Shown here piece by piece: positions 23,641 to 34,024 of a stretch of DNA of 64,000 nt (position 1 is the first letter of the stretch; each line of letters starts with the position of its first letter). The stretch comes from Adiantum capillus-veneris (taxonomy: Eukaryota > Streptophyta > Polypodiopsida > Polypodiales > Pteridaceae), in contig CM043960.1 in assembly GCA_014529385.2 (NCBI GenBank), positions 27,915,896-27,979,895 on the forward strand, written 5' to 3'. The notes beneath the pieces are model-generated. The model worked only from the letters and a program-made list of their open reading frames with translations, was not told where the DNA came from and did not search any database. A program made the translations under genes and the position numbers.

Positions 23641-25277
23641 CCTACAAGGAGAGGGAAATCCATGCAAGAAGGGGGGGTGGTTTCTTGAACACTCTCTCTC
23701 CCAAAAGGCACCCCTTGCCCGAGAGGCAAGTAGGATAAATGTCAAGCCCCTAGCTAGGTTACCTCGTAGTGTGCCTAAAGCCTATTGGTTTCCCACCCAA
23801 GGGGTCCAATGATAATTTAGTGGATTTAATTAGTTGTTTTAGCATTTATCAAGCCCTCTCTCTCAAAGGGGAAAGGGAGACACTTGTCCCAAGGTTACCC
23901 ATGTTGCTTGGTATGAATCTTTCTTGTGATTGCCTAGGCTTGGAGGGGTCCAATGAGCTTCAAGCATGAGCTACAAGGGGGGGGGGGGGGGGGGGGGGGG
24001 GGGGGGCTAGTAGGAGGCCTTCTTGAGGGGTATACTCCCCCCCCCCCAACACACACACACAAACAATCTAATTGTGTTAAGTGAAAAGTGCAAAGTGCAA
24101 GAGCTCCCTCTCCTTCTCCAAGCAAGTAGAGAGGTTGAGAGTCTACACCAATACTCTTGGCTATGGAATGAAAATCCAACCAAGATCCATGCTTCAATGC
24201 TTAAGCTTGCCATCTTCTCCATCTTCATTACTATGTTATTATGTATGCTAGCAAGAAGAGTGATGATAAGTGAGGAACTAATTCTTTCTCCTATGAAATG
24301 GTTCTTCTTCCTCTTCCCTATCCTTATTCCCTGCTAGCTCTCTCCACCTTCGAAGGTGTTTGAGGTCTTGGGACTGAGGCTTGGGATAGTTAATGCTTTC
24401 CACAAAGTTTATGTTATGCTCATGATGCATGAAGATTACAATCTTCATTGCATCGCCTAGGTCACAAGCAACACAAAGATTGTATTGTAATAAGTCTCTC
24501 TTGATGGGAGAAACCATAATAAAAATGCCTATTGGAGGGGGGACCGTCTCCACATACATTAAGAAAAATATGGACTCTCCTTGGGTCTTTTTGATTAGTG
24601 AAGGCTTAAGGGAGAACCAATGAGAAGGCTCTTGGGATATCACCTAGAGGGGGAGGAATGGTAGGGGTGAAGCCTAATTGTCTCCCTCTTCAATGCTTGG
24701 TTCTTAGAGAGAGGTGGGAGGTAGGCTTGGGGGGGGGGGGGGGGTAAATAGGAGGAGAGAGGTGTCATAAAAGAGGGAGGGACCCCCAAAAAGAAAACGC
24801 GCATGCTTAAAAACCCTAAAAATTGAATTTTTTTAAAAAGTTCCAAAGTTGACCCATTTGCCTCCAAAACTGCCCCAAAACATAAACTAACTTTAAAAAG
24901 TCAATTTTCCCCCCCAAAATCCACTTTTCTCTCTCTCCCTCATTACTTTTCTCTCCCACACTCTCCCTCTTCTCCCTCCTCCCATTCTCTCTCTACAGTC
25001 AAGGCAGCCATAGCCAAAAGCTTTCCACCACTCTCTTCCTCTCTCTCCATAGCTCCCCCTTCTCTCACACCTCCATCAACCCTCTACAGTCCCACACTCC
25101 ATAGCCCACAGCTCCACTATCCTCTCTACCTCTCACTCCTCCCCTCTTTCTCTATCTCCACTGTCAAAGCCACCATAGCCACCATAGGCAGCTCACCTCA
25201 CCCTCCCCTCAGCTACTCATTCTCTCTCCACAGTACTCAACTCTTTCAAATCCCTTCCTAAGCCCAACTTCCCAAGC
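23641..25277. other. Low-complexity stretch without a recognised gene
   Basis: The stretch contains a 30-base G-run (23977-24006), a C-run followed by (CA)n near 24038-24062, a 16-base G-run (24729-24744) and a pyrimidine-rich tract from about 24900 to 25260. That tract could be the 5' leader or promoter of the gene starting at 25278. ORFs here run through low-complexity sequence and none is recognisable. Confidence 0.55.
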
Positions 25278-26377
25278 ATGTCCACGCATAGACGGCCCAA
25301 ACTAGAGATAGAGGAGATTGTGTTGCACAACACAAAAGACTCAGAGGGGGTATGGATCCCACAAGTATTCAAGAAGGGTGCATGGGTCTACATGCAACCG
25401 TCATGTGCTGGAGCTCATCGCGTACGGTGTCGAGGCATATTGGAACGTCATTGGAAGGGCCGGCTATTGGCATTCAAAGAAACAAAGTCCGGAATGGTGG
25501 CTATTGTGCAACACGTCTACAGTGCAACTGAGCTCCACCTCAAGAGAGCATCAACTCAATTTGCACCTCATTGTAAGTTTTCATGGTTTAGCTATCCCAT
25601 GCATATGTCATGTTTACGTTTATGTGATCATTATGTTTAACTAAGGGTATTTGTAAAGATGTTTTTCCATCCAGCTTAGTTGAGAAGCAACCGCTTGAGT
25701 GCCTCTGAGGCACGTTCATGGTTGTGCATGCTTATATTGGGGAGCTTATGTTTCCTATTGTTTCATCAAAAAAACTTACCGAGCAGCGAATATTCATGTA
25801 CTCCCACAAGTACGTGGTGCTGAAGTCAAGCCAAAGATATGGTAGGTTAGAAGCCGTGGAGACACCCTCATTGCAGAGTGCAGAATGGCCAACTCCAGAC
25901 CATTGGGCTTTTCTTTCTTTCAAGCGCAAGGTGCTGCAAGATTTCCAAGGGTCCCTAAAGTTTGGTAAGGCAACCAGATCGGTGGGTCTCAGTTGGCATT
26001 GTCCCATTCATTTGTTTGTGCATGCATTCCACTCTCTACCGATTGTAGAAACACCAACAATGTTTGTTTGCAAAGAAGTTGACATAGATGCAATGGACAC
26101 CATTCTAGGTGTCAATTGGGGCTATGTTGACAGTTTGAATGATGGTGACCATTATAAGTGCAATGTGTCCCCCACACAGCTTTGCCTTCGGTATTTGAAA
26201 GCAACGTGCACCTTGTATGCACGGTTTAGCTACGAGAGGTGGATGCACAAATGTGGCAAATGGATACCCTTGCAGTTGACAGTCAAAGAGATTCAATCCT
26301 TTGAAATTCGTGTCCGCATGCCCAATAACGAGGTGTTTCCTCACCCTACCTCCCATGGCAGTACTCTTCATGTGTGA
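25278..26377 (+). pseudogene. Unrecognised two-exon gene relic
   Basis: Exon 1 starts at ATG 25278 (MSTHRRPKLEIEEIVLHN) and ends at 25572 before GTAAGT. Exon 2 most likely starts at 25680 after CCAGCTTAG, because the phases then match (1+2). It reads to TGA 26375, interrupted by one TGA at 25706. The joined protein would be about 330 residues. It carries KKGAWVYMQ, RVRCRGILERHWKG and, in exon 2, HAYIGELMFPIVSS followed by a hydrophobic stretch ending in LKSSQRYGR. This arrangement faintly recalls a BAH domain, but I cannot confirm it. The C-terminal part (SVGLSWHCPIHLFVHAF, ATCTLYARFSYERW) is unfamiliar. From about 26343 the sequence is antisense to a coiled-coil relic, so the natural 3' end is probably lost. 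Confidence 0.45.
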
Positions 26378-26920
26378 AAGAGTATCCTCAAGCTTTTTAA
26401 TTATATTTTCCTTGGTTGTGATGGTCCTCTTTGCCTCCTCAAGCACACTAGTAGTTGTTTGCATCTGATCTTGAAGATTGTGGAAACTCACATTGAGCAA
26501 TTGCCAATGACGCAAGTAGATTTCGGACCGCGCAATCTCCTGTTTGTTGAGTCTCTTGCAGTAGCCTCACAAACCTTGCTCTCCATTTCCAACGTATTGC
26601 AATAGTGATGGAATGATTGTAAAAGACGGATGAACATTGAGAGAAGGATCCTTTGGATACAAGCATCCCTCTGTCCAGAGATCCACATTCTTCTCCCCTT
26701 GAGCGCGGTGTTTGTTGGCTGAAGGTAATGTACCCAAGCATGTTTTCTTTGTCGGAACATACTCTTGAGGTAGGCGTAGGAAAAGCCCTGGAGACCTACC
26801 GTGTGAAGAGCTTGTTGGGACATTGGTCACGTCGTCAAGAGGCATTGTAGGATGGAGAGATGGAGCTTGAAGGATGGAGAGATGGGTGTGTAGGTGCAGC
26901 AGCAGGTGCAGGTGCAAGGG
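26345..26920 (-). pseudogene. Decayed coiled-coil ORF fragment
   Basis: Reading on the minus strand, a heptad-rich segment (LQDQMQTTTSVLEEAKRTI then ENIIKKLEDTLSHM, about 26355-26470) is predicted to be a coiled coil. Upstream the sequence is open in alternating frames, with frameshifts near 26570-26600. The 5' part (26600-26920) encodes basic and polar sequence with no recognisable domain. The fragment abuts the 3' end of the plus-strand relic, so one has been joined to the other by insertion or rearrangement. It may be a fragment of a retroelement gag-like gene similar in style to the one at 49300-51860, but no direct similarity was established. Confidence 0.35.
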
Positions 26921-27330
26921 GGATGGGTGTAAGAGAGGAGCTTAGATTAGGAGGGAAAGTTTTCAATTTTGGGAGGAATTTACTAAAAGTTTTGGAGGGA
27001 GTCAAAAAATGTTGAATTATGAGTAATTTAACTTAAAAATCTTTTTTTTATTATGTGTATATGTTGGGGGTACTTTTTAGGAGGGAATAGAGTTTTTTTG
27101 AAAGTTTTTGAAAAAAGTCATTTTTTTGACCTCTTTGACCCACGGATTTGCTTAGGTGGCATGGGAGAGTTAAGAGGCCACTTACAAGTTGGCCAAAAAG
27201 CTAGAGAGAGAAGACCCCCTACCCCCCTACTTTTCAAATGGTTTACCCCCCCCCTTCCCACCCTACCAAAATAGCCCCATTCAAAGCCTTTGTCCCCCTT
27301 AATCTTGGCAGGCTTTCTTTAAATTAGGGA
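26921..27330. other. Intergenic stretch, no gene recognised
   Basis: G-rich and T-rich low-complexity sequence with a C-run near 27246-27254. No domain or repeat family is supported. Confidence 0.45.
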
Positions 27331-28150
27331 TTCTTACAAGGCCCATGGAGAGTCCATTTTTTTCCTAATGAAATCCACGAGGTAGAAGAGATAAAGTCTT
27401 AGTAGTCTATGTTTCTTACCGTAGAGAGGATCCCATTTTACCCTATGAAATCATTCCAAGATGGATGGGTAATCCATTTGGTGCTTGGGAAACATAGCTG
27501 CTGCAAGCATGTCTACTCTTTAGTATGATTTCATTCTTTCAAAGTAGAGTGACAAATTCTACTTGCTATTTTAGAGACATCGTCATAACAAACATGACTA
27601 TAAGCATGCATACTATTTAAATTTTTGCACAATAAAAAGAGAATTAGTATTCCAAGACAAAAACTGATCATTTGTTGTATAGTACCTTGTCTTCATGGCA
27701 AAGGATAGCTTCGGGTTGTAGCACCTCTTCTTGGTCTTTGATTTCTGGAGGGTCTTCAATAATTAGTTCTCTTGGTGGCTCTCCATTGTAGGGCTTAAGT
27801 AGGCTCATACATGAAAAGCATTGTGTATGAGCCAATGGTTGGGCAACTTGAGTTAATAAGCCATGTCATTGATTGGCTTCAAGATTTAAAAAGGACCATA
27901 GTATCTTTTTGTTAGTTTAGCATAATATTTTTGATGGCCCGTAGGATTTTTGCTCGTCATTTTTCTTAATCAAGCCTTGGGAAACTTCAGTAAGACCCAA
28001 TCATTTTCTTTGAATGTTAAGGCCCTTCTGTGCTTATCTAGTCCCCTTTGAGACTCAAACCACTTCAATTCCCCAATGGAGTTTGAATCCAACCGCATAA
28101 TTGAAAAAGACTCTTTGTGCAAATTCACTCGAGAGTTCATCTAGACAATT
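27331..28150 (-). pseudogene. Minus-strand gypsy integrase C-terminal fragment with probable LTR
   Basis: On the minus strand the order is: coding part (about 28130-27690), then noncoding sequence to about 27370. The coding part parallels 22370-22690 on the plus strand. It has KENDW, a GGTCCTTTTTAAATCTTGAAG segment in place of the GPY/F region, and GCTTTTCATGTATGAGCCTAC for the AFHMSLL region. It also contains several stops. The noncoding part shares AAGCACCAAATGGATTA and TATGCATGCTTA with 22791-23230. The copy is the same family as the plus-strand fragment but in inverted orientation. Its left end contains TTACAAGGCCCAT...TTCCTAATGA (27335-27371), similar to the right end of the element at 3517-3978. 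Confidence 0.65.
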
Positions 28151-28890
28151 AAAAAGATCCATCTAAAAACAAGACAAGGAGAGAGGAACTTAATACACAT
28201 GTGAACCAAAACTGAGTCTATGCTTCTTCTATTCAACAAAATTTGATCTTTAGGATTTCATTACAATATTATGGGTGTCTACTCTCTAAATATTCTTTTA
28301 ACTCTCATGATAGGGTATTCTCTTAGACCTCCCATGCGACAACATGGTCTGTAGCTATCTTCAAGCTTTTCTTTTCCTATGACAGCTACAAGAGATTCAA
28401 ACTTCTTAGCAACTTCGGCAATCCTTTAAATTTGGGACTGCATCGCCAAGTAGTAGAACATGTCTTCTAGGCCTAACCATATTCTGAGTTGAAGTAGTAT
28501 GAGGTTGGCAAACCAATCTCTTGGACTGTTGTCAATATAGATGAAGAATTGACGGAAGGGTTCTTGGTAATGGGTAGGGTAACTACGGTCAACACTCTTC
28601 CAACAAGTTGTGCTTCCTGGCATGTCAAAGACATGACCTTCAAAGACATGGCCAAGGAAATGGTTTTAATCTAGCATTGATGTAAACATGGATATAACAA
28701 CAATCAAAATGAATTTATACATGTAAATGTATACATCAAGATATCTATCAATCATTGATCATGCATCAATATAGCTTTGATGTGGTCTTAAATTGGATTA
28801 TGTATTAAATAGATAAGCTCCACCTAGCCAACTCTCACAAAATTGATGGTGTTGTGCTAAGGCATTAAGGAATTTTGGAGGTTATTTGGA
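28151..28890. other. Intergenic stretch with possible retroelement remnants
   Basis: AT-rich sequence. Minus-strand ORFs at 28426-28655 are short and unrecognised. They could be remnants of the upstream part of the neighbouring minus-strand gypsy fragment, but no motif supports that. Confidence 0.35.
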
Positions 28891-29179
28891 GGGCCTTCTA
28901 AGAAAACATTACCTTTGAGATGTCTTGACACATACTCTGCACCCCTCTCATGCCCTGTAGATCCTTTGACAAGCCCAAAAACTATAACCAGTCACTTGGA
29001 ACCTTTACCATGGGACCCCAAGAAACATGAGGCTGACTACCAAACAAGTGGCCTCTATGAGTGCTAACAATGGGGTTCTAAACAAGGGACTGTCTCAGGC
29101 GCTCCTCCGTGCAAGTAGGCTGACGCTACTCTAGACCTCTCTGCAATTGCTCCCAAGATCAGAGCAGACTCATAGTGAA

Positions 29180-29622
29180 GTGGTCGTCTAGTCTTCTGCT
29201 CAAGCCAACTCTATGCATCTCTGTGAAAATCCATTTAGTCGAGCGTCGCCACGGGCCTCCAGCCTGAGGCACCCTAGCACTAAGCCACTAGAGCAAGAAC
29301 TCCTTCTAGGGATCCTCACCTGGATAAACTTCCCAAGAAGGGCTGTGCTCTATTGTATTAGGTCTATGATCCCCAACCCTCCCCTACAAACAAGTAAGAG
29401 TACTAACTTGCAATGGCACTTTGGCCCGAGCTATCTGAGTGTCACGTTCTGACCAAAGGAAGTTCTTGATCAGCCTCTCTACCTGGCTGATACAAGAAAT
29501 CAAGAAGATCCAACAAGAAGTGATATACCACATAGTAGTCAACAACACCTGGTTGGCCACAACAACTCTGCTTGCCAGAGAAAGTCATGCGCAGCTCCAA
29601 TGTAGAAACTTCTTGTGGATAG
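29180..29622 (-). pseudogene. LINE (L1-type) ORF2 fragment
   Basis: Reading on the minus strand, the sequence gives VVANQVLLTTMWY about 29580-29540, then LIKNFLWSERDT near 29450, then AKVPLQV, and in a shifted frame GRVGDHR/EGGLGI-type sequence near 29380. This order follows the region after the RT core in plant L1-type LINEs: GR-x-x-L-x-N-x-V-L, FLW, W-x-x-(V/L)-C-x-P, GGLGI. Stops and frameshifts are present and the rest of ORF2 is missing. The fragment ends exactly where the gypsy LTR begins (29623), so the gypsy element appears to have inserted into, or beside, an older LINE. The region 28891-29179 may be its continuation but is too degraded to claim. Confidence 0.5.
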
Positions 29623-30647
29623 TGAGGCGGTCGGGGGCGACCAACAAGAGAGGCGACCTCTAAACACCCCTCAAGGCTCCCGTGCTACTCAATTGGGGCT
29701 GGGACAACCACAAGCACAACACAACAACAAAGCCACAACCAAATCGAAACAAGATAGGGGCACCACCTGGTTATTATATGCGAACTAGGACGTAAGAGAG
29801 TTGTTGTCACAACCAACAAGATACACCACAAAACACACACAAGCAACCTCACACCAAGACACACACAAAATGGACTAGAGAGAGCTAGAGAAAAGGAAAG
29901 AGAGAGAGGAATGGATCTTGCACAGTACCTTATTTGTGACTTGCAAATGGAGATGGTTTGTTATTATGCTATCATAGAGCTTGTACAAAAGTCACTCAAT
30001 GCTTAGTGAATGCTAAACATTGCCAACACACACACACTGTCTTAGGGTATGGGAGACCTCTGACCACAATACCCTCTTACAATGGCCACAAAATTGGCAA
30101 TGAAAGCACATTAAAACACTTTCTAAAACAAGATCAAATGATAGAAACTCAAAATACACAAGTCACCTTGAATTCACTAAACCATATCGCACAAGTGGAC
30201 GGACGAAGATTTGAACGTTGAATCACGCCTTTGATGCACCAAATCTCAATTTATTGATGATGGATGAACATATATGATACTGGTTTTGAGAACTTGAATT
30301 CACGCTCTCTCACTTGCAATGTGTAGCTTGAAATCTTCTCTCACACCAAAAGTGAAGCTTACAAAGTGGTTGCTACTTCTAAGTCTCTCCTCACGCATAG
30401 AGTGTTGGGGTGCTATGTGAGATATTGAGGATTGTTTTACAAGAAGGAGAGGGGCCTATTTATAGGTTGGAGACCGTCATTAAGATTATTGGCAAATCCT
30501 AATTTACAAGCTAACAAATCAGGATTATGATTTTTTAAAAATATCAAAATATTGCGGGCCTTCTTTGTCTACTTGAGTCATAGATGCGGGCTCAAAAGAG
30601 AGCATTATTGATGGTAGATAAGGTGAAAGTAGAGTTTTAAGGAAGGG

Positions 30648-30707
<60 letters not shown>

Positions 30708-32335
30708 CAGAGTTACTATACACATGTCTTGAGGTGAGGTGTCTTTTATGGTTAGGTCAATGGCTATTTTGTGTTAGTATGTTAGTGGTTAGTGTTAGTG
30801 ATTACTAGAAAGTTAATGATATATTTACAATGGGTAGAATGAAGTGGATGGTTGAAGTAAGATGATTGAATGAAGTGAAGGAATCCTTGTCATGGTGAAG
30901 CTTGAAGAAGTTTTGGACTCACTTGTGTAGGTTCTCAAAATGACTATCGATCCACTTCTTCTTCTTCCCTTGTTTATGCCACCGCTACCAAGGTTGATTA
31001 TTGCGATGAAAATGAAAATTCGATTGATGAGATCTTTCAATTTTGAGAGATTAAGCATGGTTTACATGCTGAATTTATGTATATAGAGAAGAGGTAAGAT
31101 GGAATTGTACTTTGGACATAATAGAGAGAGGCATAGAGATGGTATATGTACATGTAGAGCTCATATGAGAGCTATGGAAGTAGGAGGGGAGGTTAATGGT
31201 GAAGAAGGTGAGAGAAACCATGGAAGGTGTAGGTTTGAGTGAGGGATTGAGAGGATTGAGTGTGTGTGTGTTTGTGTGTGTAGAAGTGTGGAAAGAGGTG
31301 AGAGAAGACTATGGACTACTTGTGAGAAAAGTGGACAGACTGGGGTCCAATCCAAAACTCATACCGCACCAGTGGTGGCTCCAAAAATTATGAAATTATT
31401 TGAGTTGATTATTCAGCTCTAGGTCCACATTTTCTTCTATAACCACCACTTCAAATTTGGAGTGGAGATGGATATAAAAACTCGATCAAAATGTCTATTT
31501 TTCTTCACAAAAAAGTCTTCAGTGGCCCCCCTTTAGTTGAATTTGCATATGGCTCCAAAGGTGAGCCCCTCCTTGTATTAGAGCATGACCTAATTAATTA
31601 TTAGGAGTTTGAAAATATGCATGGTTGTGGATTATGCATAAATATAATACATGGATATGATGGAAAAAAACAGGCTAGTATATATAAACAATTTATGGAA
31701 TCGAAAATAGTGTCAACTATATATAAACATAAAATGGAAAAAAGAGATATATGAAAATAAAAGGAATTAAATAAGGGGACCCTCATTTGTTTTTATTGAA
31801 TTATATTTATTTACAAGAGATAATAAGAAATACCTCTAGGAAATAGGAATTTAGTGAAAGGCAATGACTGATGGTGAAAGGTATTTTTGAGGTTTTTCCT
31901 TAATGTGGATTCTCACCAAAAAAAAGAGAAGCTTGCATGAAATGATTTTTTATAGAATACATAGGTAAGAAAGATTATGGTAGTGGTGAGTAAATGTACA
32001 TAGCATACTTAGAAAAGTAACACACATCTAGGTAGAAATATTTAAATAAATACCAAAATAATTATCAAAATTTTCTATTTTTAGGCCGTATATACAATGA
32101 AATTTACACACCAATGGGCCATAATATACTTTGTCTTTTGTTTTTATTTATTTATTTTGCTCAACTAGCCTAGTGACTAGTTAGCTAAGGGTTTTAAGAA
32201 GATATGGGAAAAGTCCCCTAACTCACACACGCCTGTGTACAATGAAAAGGTAAGAATAGCCACAGTGTTTATGTGACCTTGGTAGGGTGAGGTAGGTCAC
32301 TATGGCATATTTGGATAGCCAAAAAATGGCTATCA
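29623..32335 (-). repeat. 3' LTR of the minus-strand gypsy element
   Basis: On the minus strand it starts TGATAGCCATTTTTTG, a short inverted-repeat end, and finishes GACCGCCTCA. It contains a GA microsatellite (about 30648-30710), ORF-less AT-rich U3-like sequence and a TATA box at 30455-30465. It aligns along nearly its whole length with 42892-45534 with many substitutions and indels, so the insertion is not recent. Just outside its right end is the polypurine tract. ORFs on either strand here (for example 29958-30221 and 31161-31355) are not genes. Confidence 0.88.
30455..30465 (-). promoter_or_regulatory. TATA box in the 3' LTR
   Basis: The minus strand reads CTATAAATAGG. The same element occurs at the matching position in the 5' LTR (43726-43736) and in the solo LTR at 14191. 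Confidence 0.65.
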
Positions 32336-32352
32336 TTAGCCCTCCCCCAAGA
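32336..32352 (-). promoter_or_regulatory. Polypurine tract of the gypsy element
   Basis: The minus strand reads CTTGGGGGAGGGCTAA directly before the LTR start TGATAGCC. It lies about 12 bp after the end of the integrase frame (32364). This is the expected place and composition for plus-strand priming. Confidence 0.75.
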
Positions 32353-32363
32353 TGATGGTACAT

Positions 32364-33083
32364 TCATCTACCATCATAAAGCATCTTTTTCAAAGAGAGT
32401 GTTTCTGAGTCCTTGACAAGATTTTCATTGTTTGGCCCCTCGGCATTTTCGCTTGAGTTACACTCATGCTTCATGGAACAATACTTACATGGGATAGATA
32501 CCTTTTGATAGATCTCTGGTAGATCCTTTGGTAGAAGGCAACGCAAATAGGGCTTCAAGCGATACCCGTTTACCTTCCTGGAGTGCTCTTTACCATTCAA
32601 GTCCATAAGCCGATAGTAACTAGAATTGAAAGCCTTCTTGACTATGTATGGACCCTGCCATCTAGTTTCAAACTTGGCATCAAAACAATTATCGAGTCGA
32701 TTGTCATACCTTAGCACAAGATCTCCTTCATTGATGCCTTTGTCCTTCAGTTTCTTGTCAAGCTTTTCTTTTTCTTGGGTGGTTTTCCTCTTGTAGCACT
32801 TGTAAGCTGCTTCTCTTTTCCACTCAAGCTCCACTAATGTAAGAAGTTGATCCATCCATACCTCTTGATCATCTTGTGCATATCTACAATGAAGCCGTAT
32901 TGTTGGGATGTTGAGCTCGATAGGCTGCAAAGCCTCTTGACCATACACCAAGTGAAATGGTGTGAACTCCATGGATTCTCTATATGTGGTTTGATACGCC
33001 CACAAGGCACCATCCAAGAAGTCATCCCACAACTTTGTCTTGTTTTTCACCATCTTTCTAATGATGACTGCAATGACACCATT
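32364..33083 (-). pseudogene. Gypsy integrase, C-terminal part (left of the copia insertion)
   Basis: On the minus strand the frame continues the integrase core after the nested element. It reads LWDDFLDGALWAYQTTYRES, FHLVYGQEA, a coiled helix region (EKEKLDKKLKDKG), then VLRYDNRL and WQGPYIV (GPY/F motif), ending HSRKVNGYRLKPYLRC and a polar tail. The catalytic Glu region upstream reads NGVIAVIIRK, where the family norm is NGxAExxN, so the third catalytic acid appears lost. The apparent 290-residue ORF that extends to 33236 is chimeric: its first 50 residues come from copia LTR sequence and should not be annotated as gypsy. Confidence 0.88.
33079..33083. other. Target site duplication CCATT, left copy (copia)
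   Basis: CCATT immediately precedes the copia LTR start TGTTAGG. The identical CCATT follows the right LTR at 38626-38630. A perfect 5-bp match fixes both element ends. Confidence 0.9.
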
Positions 33084-33168
33084 TGTTAGGAAATAAGACG
33101 TAGCTAAATAAATAATTGAGTAGATTACTGGAATGGAGAGAGACAAATTTACATACACAAGATTATAG

Positions 33169-33213
<45 letters not shown>

Positions 33214-33853
33214 CACGATATACGTGGTTCACCCAATGTGGGCTACGTCCACAGAAAAGCAGCCACTCAATGGCTTTAGTACTTCAAAACAAGAAGTAGT
33301 TTACAAAGGGATTATACCCTTAATGGAGCTCTCGCCTTGCTTCACTCTCACCACCTCACACTCACCTTCTTGCATCAACTTCACACTATGAAATGTGTGT
33401 AGAAATGGCCTCCTTTTATAGGCCAAAAGGGTTGCCCTCTCTTATGAGAGGCAGCCATGTGTAGCCGCCCTTGTGTGAATAAGTCCAAATCGGACCCTCC
33501 AATCCGCCCATGTGTGTCCGCCCTTGAGAAGACAAGTCCGCTTTTGAATTCGGCCACCGGCCATTGACTACCGGTCACCGGCCAACCAACGGTTGTTTTC
33601 CGACCACTTTTTGGCCGCCGTCCAGCCATGATATTCCGGCGAAAAGGAATATTCCGGTGAGGAAAAACAAAGTCTCGGGGGCTTCCCCCCCTGAGGCCCC
33701 TAAAGTTGCCCCTGGGTTTTGACTGTGAAAATTTTGGTTTCCAGTGAGTGATTTATCTTCACGCACGATGGCTTCTCCTCATAATGGGGGACTTACAAAT
33801 GTGCGCTTTTACCACAGAAAATTACAAGGGTAAATCAGGCTCCATACTTAACA
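33084..33853 (-). repeat. 3' LTR of the copia element
   Basis: 770 bp from TGTTAGG to TTAACA. It contains a (GA)n run at about 33171-33207, longer than in the other LTR, which explains most of the 13-bp length difference. A TATA-like TATAAAAGG lies on the minus strand near 33412-33422. The Gly/Pro-coding frames across it are antisense artefacts. Confidence 0.93.
33412..33422 (-). promoter_or_regulatory. TATA-like box in the copia 3' LTR
   Basis: The minus strand reads CCTATAAAAGG. The same sequence is present at 38184-38194 in the 5' LTR, which would drive the element's transcript. Confidence 0.6.
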
Positions 33854-33870
33854 ATCTCCCACTTGGAGAC
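33854..33870 (-). promoter_or_regulatory. Polypurine tract of the copia element
   Basis: On the minus strand CTCCAAGTGGGAGAT directly precedes the 3' LTR start TGTTAAG. This closely resembles the AAGTGGGAGA tract found before the 3' LTR of many plant copia elements. Confidence 0.8.
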
Positions 33871-34024
33871 CGATCTCCAAACCAAACCTGTGACTGCTTT
33901 CCATTTTGGCTTCTTATCTTTGAGTGCCGATTGAAGATGAGAAAAAGCTCAACTTCTCCTTGTTGACCACCTTTGTAACCATGTCTGCAGGATTTTCACT
34001 TGTATGCACCTTTCCTAGCTTTAG

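Noticed and set aside
33084-33236. N-terminal 50 residues of the 290-residue ORF ending at 32364
   Set aside because: This part is copia LTR sequence fused by chance to the gypsy integrase frame at 33083.
33381-33766. Gly/Arg-rich minus-strand ORFs in the copia LTR, repeated at 38188-38538
   Set aside because: They are present in both LTRs, upstream of gag, and are translations of LTR noncoding sequence.
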